A DNA stretch of 64,000 nt from Pogonophryne albipinna (lineage: Eukaryota > Chordata > Actinopteri > Perciformes > Artedidraconidae): contig CM053244.1 of NCBI GenBank assembly GCA_028583405.1, forward strand, positions 620,001-684,000, written 5' to 3'. Below are positions 46,405 to 57,152 of this stretch, piece by piece. Within the stretch, counting starts at the first letter, position 1. Each line of letters starts with the position of its first letter. The notes below the pieces were generated by a model, which was given only the letters and a program-made list of their open reading frames with translations, made no database searches and had not been told where the DNA came from. The position numbers and the translations under genes are program-made.

Positions 46405-46560
46405 ACAAAACACACATTGCTGATCATCACTGCCCATAACAACAGATAACAGACAGCATGTTTACTGATCATCACTGCCCATAACAACAGATAACAGACA
46501 GCATGTTTACTGATCATCACTGCCCATAACAACAGATAACAGACAGCATGTTTACTGATA
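46405..46560 (-). repeat. 45-bp minisatellite, 3+ units, in hAT 3' region
   Basis: The unit tgatcatcactgcccataac / aacagataacagacagcatg / tttac is repeated three times with very few differences, followed by a partial unit. It lies downstream of the transposase stop codon. Confidence 0.9.
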
Positions 46561-46633
46561 ATCACAGTCCATATAACAGCAGATTATAGACAGCAGGGGT
46601 TGTCAGAAGAGTAATGTTGTACTTACTTCACAC

Positions 46634-48535
46634 TCAATGTGATTTCTGACACTCCTTCTGCCGCACAAGTGATTTGAAGTCGGGCTCTGCGCTGGAAACG
46701 GCGATCCGAAGGGCCTCTGTTGTGTGCTGCAGACTCAATCTGTTTCGGTTGCGACATTTTATTTTTGAGAGCGCAGAGAATGCTGCTTCACACCGGTATG
46801 TGGACGGAAACATTGAGATGATGCGTCTTGCCAGTCTGGAGATATTTGGTAGATGCCCCACCAGTTTCCAAAAGTCCACGACATCTGTAATCCGAAACTG
46901 ACGCTGAAGTTCATCTGAGCTCTTTAACTCCACAAACTCCATTTGAAGCTGCACAAGTCCGAGCTGGTCGCTTATTTGCTTCATTTCATTGACCTCAATC
47001 AGGAATGGGTTTTTCACAAGTAGAAAAATATTGCTGTGGTCCTTGAAGTCGTGGAATCTTGATGTGTAGTTTTGCTTGAGCTCAGTTAGCACGTCACAGA
47101 ATTGTGATTGACAGGGCAGGAGAGCGTCTGCATGCATCGCCATCATTTTCTGCACGGTGGGGAAGAAACGGTAATCAGAACCACGGACACTTTGTTCGAG
47201 TACATCCAGTTTGTCAGAAAATACTCTGACAGCCGTGTAGAGCTCATACACGGTCTTGTTTCTTCCCTGCATCTTGATATTAAGTTCGTTCAAGTGCTGC
47301 GTAATGTCACACAGGAACGCAACAGACAGCACCCACTCTTTATCATCCAAAAAGGAAAATCGGGAAGTCTCCCCTTTGCCGACAATGAAGGATTTCAGGG
47401 GTTCAAGCAGGTCCATGAAATGTGCAAGCATACGTCCTTTAGACAGCCATCTGATCTCGGTGTGTAACACCAAATCTCCATAGTGAGTGTCAAACTCCTC
47501 ACACAGCAGTTTAAAATTTAAGTGGTTTCTTGCACGGGCCCTGATATAATTAACCACTTCGATTACATTTGCCATCACTTCATTCAGACATTTGAACTTA
47601 GCAAACAAGGCTTGTTGATGCACAATACAATGGTATGAGAAAATACCCTCAGCAGCAACCCCGCCGTTTTTCAGCGTTTCTTTCAGCAAAGCCACGGCTC
47701 CGTTCCTCTTACCAAGCATCGCCGGTGCGCCATCTGTTGTGAATGCTGTGATTTTTTCTGGTCCAATATTAAACTTTTCTAATGTTTCCAGCACAGCGTT
47801 TTTTATTTCAATGCCCGTTGTTCCATTTTCCAGTGAAACCATGTCAAGCAGTTCTTCTGTAATGTCAAACTTACTGTTGATCGCTCGGATAAAGATGAGT
47901 AATTGTGGCGTGTCATTGATATCCAAGCTTTCGTCCATTGCAAGGCTGACAAACTCAGCGGATGACAGTTTGTCCTTAAGAGTATGTGCAATGTTCTCTG
48001 AAATGTCTGATGCCCTCCTAGCTACAGTAGAATCCGACAGTTGAATTTTTTTTGCCTCTCGTTCCAGGTCTTTTTTCTCAGGAAACAACGTTGAACAAGC
48101 TAGCAGTATGCAATCCTTCACCATTTCTCCATCAGTATATGGCTTCATCTTTTTCATCAGTTCATGTGTGATTTTGTAGGATGCCTCTGTCGCTCTTTCA
48201 CTCGTATTAGTGTGGAATAAGTTTTTTTGAGCAGTTCGGTTCTGTTTGAGTCTCGCCAGCTTTTCCGCCCTCAGCTCTCCACCTTTCGGAAAGTCGGTAC
48301 TGAACTTCGGGTGTTTTGTGTCGTGATGGCGCTGCAAATTGGACCTTTTAAATTGTGAAATGACGTTGTCACAAAGCAGGCAGATGCATTTTCCCGAACC
48401 GGTGGAGACGAAGAAAAACTCGAGTTCCCAGTCCTCTTTAAATGTTCGATATTCCTCTTCATATTTTCGTTTCCTATATTCCTTTGCCATTTTTGCATAG
48501 TGCTGTAAGCTAGTTTTCCCAGTGTGACGGAGCAA
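46634..48535 (-). CDS. hAT transposase, intact (633 aa)
   Basis: Cut-and-paste transposase of the hAT superfamily, acting in the nucleus on the terminal repeats of its own element. The N-terminus has a BED-like zinc finger (C52, C55, H70, H75 in CLLCDN...RSNLQRHHDTKH). The RNase-H-like core shows acidic residues D201 (LAMDESLDI), D268 (TTDGAPAML) and E583 within the C-terminal hATC dimerisation block (STYRCEAAFSALSKIK). CHxxH-type residues are in YHCIVHQQAL, and RW in EIRWLSKGRML. The second Met (residue 17, MAKEYRKRKYEEEY) may be the true start. Length is typical. It resembles the GTF2IRD2/ZBED5/SCAND3-type branch of host genes derived from hAT. No stops or frameshifts, so it may be active or recently so. 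Confidence 0.92.
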   Translation of the reverse strand: MLRHTGKTSLQHYAKMAKEYRKRKYEEEYRTFKEDWELEFFFVSTGSGKCICLLCDNVISQFKRSNLQRHHDTKHPKFSTDFPKGGELRAEKLARLKQNRTAQKNLFHTNTSERATEASYKITHELMKKMKPYTDGEMVKDCILLACSTLFPEKKDLEREAKKIQLSDSTVARRASDISENIAHTLKDKLSSAEFVSLAMDESLDINDTPQLLIFIRAINSKFDITEELLDMVSLENGTTGIEIKNAVLETLEKFNIGPEKITAFTTDGAPAMLGKRNGAVALLKETLKNGGVAAEGIFSYHCIVHQQALFAKFKCLNEVMANVIEVVNYIRARARNHLNFKLLCEEFDTHYGDLVLHTEIRWLSKGRMLAHFMDLLEPLKSFIVGKGETSRFSFLDDKEWVLSVAFLCDITQHLNELNIKMQGRNKTVYELYTAVRVFSDKLDVLEQSVRGSDYRFFPTVQKMMAMHADALLPCQSQFCDVLTELKQNYTSRFHDFKDHSNIFLLVKNPFLIEVNEMKQISDQLGLVQLQMEFVELKSSDELQRQFRITDVVDFWKLVGHLPNISRLARRIISMFPSTYRCEAAFSALSKIKCRNRNRLSLQHTTEALRIAVSSAEPDFKSLVRQKECQKSH

Positions 48536-49104
48536 TTATTTCAAGCACCTGCAATCAGAGCGCGAAACCTGAAATAATTTGTGATTGGTTGTTCAGAGGG
48601 ATGGGGGGGGGGGGCGGCTTAATAGACTGATGTGTGTGATGACTGATGTGTGACTTGTGAGTGATAATGAAATGTTGATGAATTCTGCTGACAATGTTTT
48701 TATTTTTATTTTATTTTTTATATTTTGTTTTTTTTAACTGGGACTTAAAAGAGCCGCAACTAGTCTTAAAGGAGCCGCATGCGGCTCGCGAGCCGCGGGT
48801 TGAGTATCGCTGGAGTAAGGTAAGTACTGGCCATAGTTACGACTGTAACTACGGTCCTAGGCCATGTAAGCACTGGCCATGGTTACTACTGTGACCATGG
48901 CCTACGGTTCTATGCGGGCTGTTCTATTCCATAGAAGCTAATTATCTGGTCTTAACATTTGTGTTTTGACTTGGTTGCTTGATTGTTAGCAGCAGCCGCT
49001 TGGCTAACACCTTGCATGTACTGTTAAGCTTCACTATTTAACTCAGCCGGTGAGGGCAGTGCTCTCGCTCCCGGTAACGTATGGTTTTGATTGCAGTAGC
49101 ACTA

Positions 49105-50332
49105 CAGTGTTTCCCCTAGGATGGAGTCATAGCAGCGGTGCTAAGGCATGTGGGCCCAGCATAATGTGAACGCGGAGCGCATGGAAGTTTTTAGTGTGCG
49201 TGCAAAGTGCAAAGATTTTTTTGAACATTTTAAAGTAAAATGCTTCAATCTGGTGCACTTTGAGCACACAATTACTAGAGACCTGATCTAGGGGGTACAA
49301 CTCTAAAACACCCATATGAAAAAGATCGGTTTACATTTTAATAATCAAATAAGTCTATGAACATAACCAATAACCTACCATAGCCAATAACAAATAAATG
49401 TAACTTATTTTATTTTTGTTGTTCATTCATATCTTATTTTACCTAGTTAACATTTATTTATGCATATTTTTGTATCTCTCCAACTTTAAACGATATTTTT
49501 GGATTACTGTCCTGTAGTATACATTGGAATGATTTCAAACCTGTTTTTATTCATCCTAATAATTATAAAGGAGTGCCTTGGAAATATGTGTTTACATAAT
49601 TTGTGGTCAAAACGTTTGAGACCCACTGAGACTAAAATTAACTATCTAAACACTCAGAAAGTCCTTTACCTCACTGAGCCTCTCAGTCTGACAGGAGAGC
49701 TCTCCTCCACCCTGGTTGTAGAAACACCTACTTCTTATATCCGTTAGCGCAGCTAGCACCAGATTCTAATAACAACAGCGCCGGTACCGGTGCGCCCTCT
49801 CTCTCTCTCCCTCGCTCGCACTTTGGCTGTGAGCTGCAGGTGCCTGATAAGCCAACATCCCCCATTTTCATCACTTACAGCGCCCATCGTACAGGGCAAA
49901 TTAAAAGTGTAACCAGGGTGAAAAGGGTGTTACATTTACTTAATTATGAATGTTGTTACATCAAGGCCGAAAATTAGGATGAGCGCCAACGGTCAAAAAT
50001 GTTTTTTCCCTCCCAGAGCTACCAGCGCAGCGCCCCCCAGATCTGGCGCCCTAGGCCTATGCCAGAAATCGGCCCTGCCAGTATACAGTGGCAATGTCTC
50101 AAGATTTAGCAAAAATACACCTTTATTGAACATACAATAACACAAATACTACACATCCACATAACAAACAATAAAAAATGAAAAAGGGTTGCCACTTATT
50201 ATTATTTTAATACAAACATTTAAAGTAAAAAATATTTTTTTTATTTTTTTGGGTACCTGGCCCCCTAGCAGCGGCGCGCATATTTCAGCAGTGGCGCTGC
50301 GCCGCCACTATTTGTATATAGGGGAAACACTG
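49105..50332. mobile_element. hAT-like non-autonomous element (CAGTGTTTCCC ends)
   Basis: 1228 bp with inverted ends cagtgtttcccctag and complement cagtgtttcccctat. A 5-bp repeat cacta lies at 49100-49104 and 50333-50337, shorter than usual for hAT but seen in some subgroups. A fragment of another terminus (complement of cagggccgatttctggcata, about 50060-50082) lies inside. No transposase found. Inserted in the DIRS leader. Confidence 0.72.
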
Positions 50333-50499
50333 CACTATATCGTTGTATTTACTGCTCCTCGTACTAGACTCTAGCACTAGGATGATATGCAGAGAACAAT
50401 CTTCACTGTGTGTGCTGTGTGCTCTGCATGTGTGGCCATTAAAGAGGATTTCATCCTCCCAATATTATATTATCTAGGGTGCAGCAGTTGGCTGACACT

Positions 50500-51640
50500 T
50501 TTAGCCACCGGCCACAGTAACTACTGTAACTACGGTTCTAAGCCGTGTAAGTACTGGCCATAGTTACTACTGTAACTACGGTTCCAAGCCGTGTAAGTAC
50601 TGGCCATGGTTACTGCTGTAACTACGGCTCTGTGCTGTTCTCTTCTTTAGAAGCTAGTTATCTGGTCTTAAACATTTGTGTTTGACTTGATCTCGCTTGA
50701 TTGTTAGCAGCAGCCGCTTGGCTAACGTCTTGCGTGTACTGTTAAGCTTCATTATTAACTCAGCTGGTGAAGGCAGTGCTCTCGCTCCCCCTCCCGGTAA
50801 ACGTATTGTTTTGATTGTTAGCAGCAGCCGCTTGGCTAACATCTTGCATGTTTTGTTAAAGCTTCTTTATTTAAACTCAGCTGGTGAAGGCAGTGCTCTC
50901 GCTCCCCCTCCCGGTAAACGTATTGTTTTGATTGTTAGCAGCAGCCGCTTGGCTAACATCTTGCATGTTTTGTTAAAGCTTCTTTATTTAAACTCAGCTG
51001 GTGAAGGCAGTGCTCTCGCTCCCTGTAACGTATGGTTTTGATTGTTAGCAGCGGCCGCTTGGCTAACAACTGGCATGTTCTGTTGAGCTTCATTGTTTAA
51101 CTGATCCAGTGAAGGCAGTGTTTTTCGCCCCCGCTCCTGGTAGACGTGCTGCTTGATTCTTGGCGGCAGCCGCCTGGCTAAACTGCCCCGTTAAGCTTCT
51201 TTATTTAATCCAGCTAGGTGAAGGCAGTGCTCTCGCTCCCGCTCCCTCTGCCGGTAACGTGGGTGTAGTTACATCCCTCTCTGTGTTCGGCGAGTAGGAG
51301 CATTGCTCTACTCTTTCCGTTCAGCAGGTAGCCGGTGAAGGCTGTGTTCTTGCACCTGTTCCCGGGTACGCTGCACCTGGCATTCGTTATGAACTCAACC
51401 AGTGAAGGCAGTGTTCTCGCCCCCGCTCCTGGTAGACGTGTTGCTTGATTCTAGCAGCAGCCGCCCGGCTAAGCTATCCTGTTAAACGTCTTTATTTAAT
51501 CCAGCTAGGTGAAGGCAGTGCTCTTGCTCCCGCTCCCTCTGCCGGTAACGTGGGTGTAGTTACATCCCTCTTTGTGTTCGGCGAGTAGGAGCATTGCTCT
51601 ACTCTTTCCGTTCAGCAGGTAGCTGGGGAAGGCTGCGTTC
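50500..51640 (+). repeat. Tandem repeats in DIRS leader (about 114-bp and about 300-bp units)
   Basis: The motif ttgttagcagcagccgcttg begins at 50701, 50815, 50932 and 51042 (spacing 114, 117, 110 bp). Further on, the 'gtgttcggcgagtaggagca' block occurs at about 51280 and 51578, about 300 bp apart. Short 'gtaactacggttc...taagtactggcc' repeats precede them and also occur at 48822-48900, before the inserted hAT-like element. Confidence 0.88.
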
Positions 51641-51699
51641 TCGCGCCCACTCCTGGCTACGCTGCATCTGGCTACCTATAGACTGGCTCATTCATGTAG

Positions 51700-52566
51700 C
51701 GCCTGTATGGCTTCTCTTGAGCCCGAGGGCGGCCATGACCGCTGCCCCCCTCTGCCTTGGCCTCGAGCATTTGAGGGAGGGTCTCACGCAAAGCGCCTGC
51801 ATGAGCTGTAGATTCATGCCTCGGGCGCTCAGAGTGGCTAGAGTCGCAGAGGTGGCACCTCTCCTTGTCACAACTTCTTCCAGCTCAGTCTGACCGTTCC
51901 CGGCGACTTGATGGAGGGATGGCTATGGGTTCACCCCCCAGGTAGAGTGCTAGAAACAGGCTGTCCGCTAAGGTGGGTCGGTTAGCTGCCGTCATGGAGC
52001 AGACGAAGTCGCTCCTGTTGGCCCTTCAGCCAGGGGCCGGTGTACGGGCTACTAGCTTGCCGCCTGGCCCTCCTTCGGTTGCCACACCTCTGCTTGAGGA
52101 GGCCATGTCGCTAGCCGCTCCGGATAAACCTCTTCTATTAAGGGGGGGGGGGGGGGGGGGGGGGCGGGGCCCCGCTCACCTCCGAGGAGGCTTCCCACTC
52201 CTCTGCTCAGAGCTCTCTGCAGGGCACGGAGGACGCCTTCATGGCGGCCATTATTCGTGCGGCCCTGGTACGCTTGCAGCTTCAGGTTCCGCAGGCCGAC
52301 TCGGCTCAGGCTAGTGTCTTTTTCAGGCATAACCCTGCCCCTTTTCACTCCCACTGTTCGTCCTTCAGAGGAGTGCCTGAGGGAGCTCCATGCATGCTGG
52401 AGAGACACCAGGGCCCTCTCCCACTCTGCTGCCAAGCAGGATCCGGCGAGGGTGGGGCTGGGTCGCTTGCCATCCATTGAGCCTGCCATCGCCTCCCCGA
52501 TTCGGGCTCCTGATGCCAGGTGCCCTCGGCCTCAGGGCAGGGTCACAAACGAGCTGCTCTGTAGCA
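51700..52566 (+). pseudogene. DIRS gag pseudogene
   Basis: After CysHis-like GGHDRCP there is a one-base shift (extra C in the run at about 51745). The next frame continues LCLGLEHLREGLTQSACMSC and RVARVAEVA, a block I associate with DIRS gag. A later piece from about 52350 reads ECLRELHACWRDTRALSHS, GLGRLPSIEPAIAS and PDARCPRPQGRVTNELL. A poly-G run (52142-52162) and several frame changes lie between. The sequence ends abruptly at the GC-rich repeat at 52567. Confidence 0.68.
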
Positions 52567-52745
52567 GAGTCCTGCACGGGTCTGATTTTCAAGACCCGCT
52601 CCCGCCCGCACCCGCGACGTGCAATACCGAACCCGCCCCGCTACCCGCACATATTGCCAATTAGTTCCGCAACCCGACCCGACCCGTCGGCACAAGATCC
52701 GCAACCCGACCCGAACCCGCATATATATATATAGGCCTATATATA
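52567..52745. mobile_element. GC-rich MITE fragment (cccgacccg repeats)
   Basis: Starts cagagtcctgcacgggtctg and contains repeated acccgcacccgc and cgacccgacccg motifs, then a tatatata stretch. It resembles one half of a dispersed fish MITE. The other terminus was not seen. Confidence 0.4.
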
Positions 52746-52978
52746 TATGAGCAGTGAAAGAATTTACAGAATTCACATGAGCACGATTAAAGGGAAATGG
52801 AGCTCCCGAGAGAGCGCTGCGCTGCCTTTCATTTCATTTCAAACCTTTATTTATACAGATAAATCCCTTTGAGATCATTGATCTCTTTTTCAAGGGAGAC
52901 CTGCTCAAGTAGTTCCACATGAAACATAAAAACATAAATAGAACAACAAAAGGACATCATACAGCATCATTTACATAA

Positions 52979-54025
52979 TTATCCACATAAACAGGTACCA
53001 ATAGCTTCCGATTGACTAGCATCCAACCGAGCTTTAAAAACATTTAGTGGCACCAGATTGTTCAGTTTCCATTTAATTTGCAGACTGTTCCAAGACAGAG
53101 GAGCTGCGCATCTAAAAGCTGTCTTCCCTAAGACAGTCCTAGCAGTTGGCACATAAACCACAGCATTCGATCTCAGGCAGTAGCCACTTACAATTCGCCG
53201 TGAGATCAGGAAGCAGATGTAGGATGGAAGTTTCCCTAACATGGCTTTGTATATAAAAATGTACCAGTGACTGAGCCTCCGTACAGTTAGTGAAAGCAAA
53301 CCAGCCCTTGCATACAGGGTACAGTGATGGATTAATGCTTTACAGTTAGTCACAAATCTTAGTGCACTGTGATAGGCGGCATCTAACTTGACCAGGCAAT
53401 TGGCAGGTGCATTCATATACATCAAATCACCATAGTCCAGCACAGGTAAAAAGGTCACAGTGACTAGCCTTTTCCTGGCCTCAAGTGAGAAACAGGACTT
53501 CTTCCTGTAGAAGAAACCTAGCCTAACCCTCAGCTTTTTAAGCAGGTTATTGACATGAAGTTTAAAAGTGAGACAATCATCAAGCCAGATACCAAGGTAT
53601 TTGTAACAGGTAACCACTTCAAGTGTTATTCCTTGCGTAGTTACAATATCTACAACAGGCTCTGGTGTCTTTTTAGCTTTAGAAAAGAGCATTACCTTGG
53701 TTTTCTCAACATTTAAAAGAAGCTTTAGTTCAGAGAGCTGAGTCTGAATAATGTTAAAAACAGCCTGTAATTTAACACCAACCTCCTTAATGGAGGGACC
53801 TGCACAGTACATAACGGTATCGTCCGCATAAAAATGTAAAGTAGCTTCATCCACATTTTCACCTAAACTGTTGATGTAGATGGAGAATAAAAGTGGACCT
53901 AAAACAGAACCTTGAGGAACACCATTAGCAATGTTCAACCACTCAGAAGACAGCCCATCAAAATGAACACATTGGGACCTTTCAGAGAGGTAGTTTACAA
54001 ACCACCCCACTGCATGGCTGGACAT
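52979..54025 (-). pseudogene. LINE reverse transcriptase, C-terminal part
   Basis: Reads [50 protein letters not shown] (catalytic YADD), YKYLGIWLDD, and a C-terminal helical domain ending PLNVFKARLDASQSEAIGT. The preceding RT blocks are in the other frame (54049-55797); the join is at a shift between DLSK and the following AFDTVDHH-type sequence near 54030-54090. Confidence 0.87.
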
Positions 54026-54048
54026 GCCTATACTGGCTAGCCTCTGCT

Positions 54049-55797
54049 TTAAAATGTGATGATCGACGGTGTCAAACGCTTTGAAAGGTCAATAAATAGA
54101 GCTGCACAACTCTGCTTATTATCTAAAATACTCGCCACATCATTCACCACTTTCATTGTGGCAGTGATGGTGCTATGTTGCTTTCTGAAGCCTGACTGAT
54201 GTTTAGACAGGATGTCATTTGTACATAAAAACACCTTTACCTGTTCACTCACTAAGCGTTCAAGAACCTTAGCCAGAACTGACAACTTAGAGATTGGCCT
54301 ATAGTTATTTAATAAGGTGACCTCCCCACCCTTTAGTAGAGGCAGGACATATGCTGACTTCCACAATTTTGGAATTGTGTTTGAGCTGAGGTTAAAAAGA
54401 GTAGTGAGAGGTGGAGCAATAAAATCTGCAGCTATCTTTAAAAAGAAAGGTTCTACGTTGTCCGGGCCAGCCGGTTTCTTAGGAGCTAACTTGGTTAAAG
54501 CTTCACGAACAACATCAACAGTAAAAGGAGTAAAACTAAAAGGGTTTTCCAACACACGTTTTTCAGAGTCACATACTGTAGTGTTCACAGAAGCAGAGTT
54601 AGTGACAGAATCAAATAGAGAACCACAGGACACAAAATGCTCATTAAAGCAATTTAGCATAGTAGCCCTGTCCGATATAGAGCCAGATGCTGTGGTAATG
54701 CACGGAGGTAGCTCATTACGGATATCGCCGGTGGATAACGATTTAATGGCTTTCCAAAATGTTCCAGGATTATTCAGATTCTTTGTGGTTACTGACAGAT
54801 AGTACTTTGATTTAGCACTTTTGATATTAGAAGTGAAGCTATTTCTTAGCTGCCTAAAACGCAGCCATTCTACCTCTGAGCCTGATTGCCTAGCCTTTGC
54901 CCAGGCCTTGTTTCTCTCATGAAGGAGACTGGACAGATTAGCAGAAAACCAAGGATTGTCTCGTCCCTTTACTCTAAATTTACGCAGGGGTGCATGTCTA
55001 TCTATGATCTCCATAAAACCAAGATAAAAATAAGACCATGCGGTTTCTACATCAGCACACAGATCGATTTTACCCCAATCAAAATCAAACAGATCATGCA
55101 CAAAACCCTGCTCCACAAAATGTTTTTTGTCTCTCTTAATGATAATGCGAGGTTTAACCTTTTGGACCTTAGTGTCCCTAATTGTGGCTACAACACAGTG
55201 ATCACTCAGATCATTTGCAAATACTCCCACAGATGAATATTTATGGGGAACATTAGTTAAAATGAGATCAATTAGGGAGGATTTATTAGGGGACTTAATG
55301 TTAGGGCGAGTAGGACTGTCAACAATCTGAGTAACATTTAAAGAGATACAAAGGTTTTTAAAATCCTCTGACACTGCAGTTAACCAGTCCCAGTTAAAAC
55401 CTCCAAGTAGCACTATTTCCTTGTAGTCTAGTTGTGATAAAAGATTTGCTAGTGAAGACAAGGAGTCTTTGACAGCTGAGGGGGGTCTGTAACAACTCAC
55501 TACCATGACCTGTTGACCCTTTGCCACTTCTATATTTATGGCTAAAAATTCAAATTGCTTACTGATCGATTTGGAAACTAATGTGGTTACACTGAACTTA
55601 TTCTTAACATAAATGGCAACGCCACCACCTTTATTAGGCCGGTCGGTACGATACACATTAAAACCATTTAAGGCAATGTCAGAGGCCAACATAGATTTGT
55701 TTAGCCATGTTTCTGATAAAACAATGACGTCAGCGTCAGTCGAGCTCGCCCAGATATGGACAAAATCTAGTTTACCTAACAGACTGCGCACATTCAA
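54049..55797 (-). pseudogene. LINE endonuclease and RT N-terminus
   Basis: APE-type endonuclease: LNVRSLLGKLDFVHIW, VIVLSETWLNKS (catalytic Glu), YRPPSAV, and SDHCVVATIRD (catalytic His). A linker follows, then RT blocks with NNYRPISKLSVLAKVLERLV and KHQSGFRKQHSTITATMKVV. One usual endonuclease motif residue is changed: LLGGFNWDW stands where families have GDFN, so Asp is replaced by Gly. It ends with a frameshift (DLSKRLTPS). Confidence 0.87.
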
Positions 55798-56261
55798 GTG
55801 GAACCCAACCCAGACCTAGCTTTAAAATCAGCAGGAGTAGCGATCTGACTACTACTACTGGGCGGACCAGGGTTAGGTTGTACATTTCTTGACAGTAATA
55901 ACACAAAAAAAAACAGGCATCTTTTCCTCTTAAACGACACACACACACCGTCATCTAATTTAGAAACACCGGAAAAGTCTGCGAGAGTGTGATTTGAGCT
56001 TAAGAAGCAGTCCTGAAGAACCATCATCGCAGGAAAACAAAAAAGACAAACATATTTTGTCGAGCAGATTGTCTGTGACAAGGCAACCGGTAATTGTTTG
56101 AGGAACACATCCGAACCTTTGCACGGGATGCCCACTGCGGGTGGCAGAACAGACCTGAATCCAGTAGACTTCTCAGAATGACTAGAGATCTTCTCATAGT
56201 CCAAAACAGTTAACAGGTACAGCAGAATCCCGATATGGGCCATTTTCCCAGACCAGCACAC
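55794..56261 (-). pseudogene. LINE upstream leader frame with 2A-like NPGP motif
   Basis: A 155-codon frame that ends just inside the endonuclease frame. Near its end, NVQPNPGP (NPGP at 55863-55874) follows a hydrophobic stretch FFFVLLLS. D-V-x-x-N-P-G-P motifs upstream of the endonuclease in LINEs can act as 2A ribosome-skipping peptides. Here Asn replaces the usual Asp. A one-base shift separates this frame from GFHLNVRSLL in the next. Confidence 0.55.
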
Positions 56262-56499
56262 AGTATCCGCGATGTTCCTGGAGCAAAATCAGCACAGCAG
56301 CAAAGGACAGGCGAAAACAGCAGCGTGGAAGCGCTCCGGTCCCTCCGTGGTATCCCCGGGGTGAAAGCAGGCCTCTGCAACAGCAGAACCAGGACAGGTG
56401 GAAAGCAGGTCCCAGTGGTGGTAAAATCCTCCTCCGCACAGCAGCACACGCCCGGTGGAAGCAGGCCAAGCCCGAAGCGTGGATCCACTCCGTCTCTCC

Positions 56500-56760
56500 C
56501 CGACGACTCCGGGGTAAAAACCTCTCCAGTACAGCCGTATTCTACAGGTGGGAGCAGGCCTCCGTAGATCGCAGATCGCAGGCAGCAACAGGTGGAGCCG
56601 CTCCGTCTCTTCGCGACGAGCAGGCCTCCGTAAATCGCAGATCGCATGCATCAACAGGTATAGCCGCTCCGTCTCTTCGCGACGTCTCCGGAGGAAAAAC
56701 ACCTCAGTACAGCCGTACTCGACAGGTGGGAGTAGGCCTCCGCAGATCGCAGACAACTAA
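56500..56760 (-). repeat. Tandem repeats in LINE 5' region
   Basis: A unit around 70-85 bp with 'gcaggcctccgtagatcgcagatcgca' and 'agccgctccgtctcttcgcgacg' appears about three times. Such repeated 5' promoters are known in several LINE families. Confidence 0.75.
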
Positions 56761-57116
56761 AACTACTACTTGTATAAGCAGGGATGGCTAAAAGTTTGTA
56801 AGCAGGAGAGCTAGATGCTAACAGATGCTAACATATGCTAACAGATGCCAGATGCTAACAGGTAAGTGCGAGCCTGTAGAAACTGCGACTGCCTCCAATG
56901 ACAGCGTAGGAAGAGTGACAGCGTAGGCCTTAAATACAAGCTGTAGGACTTTGAGGAGCTGTCCAGTAACACTTACTGAAAATAAACTATTCATTTGTTG
57001 CGTTTCCCATAAATGTTCAGCTGGACGATATATTCGAGCTGCTAACTTATGATGCAGAGAATCATGTAATTATGAATACACGCAGTTGCGTATTTCGCTC
57101 AAAAAGCGTGGGATGT

Positions 57117-57152
57117 TAATAATTACATAATAATAATAATAATAATAATAAT
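57117..57152. repeat. (TAA)n microsatellite
   Basis: About a dozen taa/aat trinucleotides. Confidence 0.9.

Larger units (their letters stand above)
46207..48812 (-). mobile_element. Full-length autonomous-looking hAT transposon
   Basis: 2606 bp with terminal repeats cagtggtactcaacc and complement cagcgatactcaaccc. Exact 8-bp duplications gagtaagg lie at 46199-46206 and 48813-48820. It carries a single uninterrupted transposase gene, a 45-bp minisatellite after the stop codon, and a poly-G run near 48604. All parts needed for movement appear present. Confidence 0.93.
45545..52566 (+). mobile_element. DIRS-type retrotransposon, 5' region and gag, decayed
   Basis: The left part (about 45560-45730, tactgaccgccagaggcggtgctttagcac and cttctcgcttcgcgagag) looks like a DIRS terminal region from fish. 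It is followed by a long repetitive leader and a broken gag (51700-52566). No reverse transcriptase, methyltransferase-like or tyrosine recombinase part follows, so the right half is lost. Two hAT-type elements (46207-48812 and 49105-50332) were inserted later. Confidence 0.6.
52830..56950 (-). mobile_element. Second LINE type (L2/CR1 group), near full length
   Basis: On the minus strand the 3' end shows a (tgaaa)n-like tail at about 52830-52850, preceded by a perfect stem gagatca/tgatctc (52871-52887), as in L2-type tails. Coding parts are a 5' region with tandem repeats (56500-56760), an NPGP-containing leader peptide, endonuclease and start of RT (54049-55797), and the rest of RT plus C-terminus (52979-54025). 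Two single-base frameshifts (near 55797 and 54030-54049) inactivate it. The 5' boundary is approximate. Confidence 0.78.
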
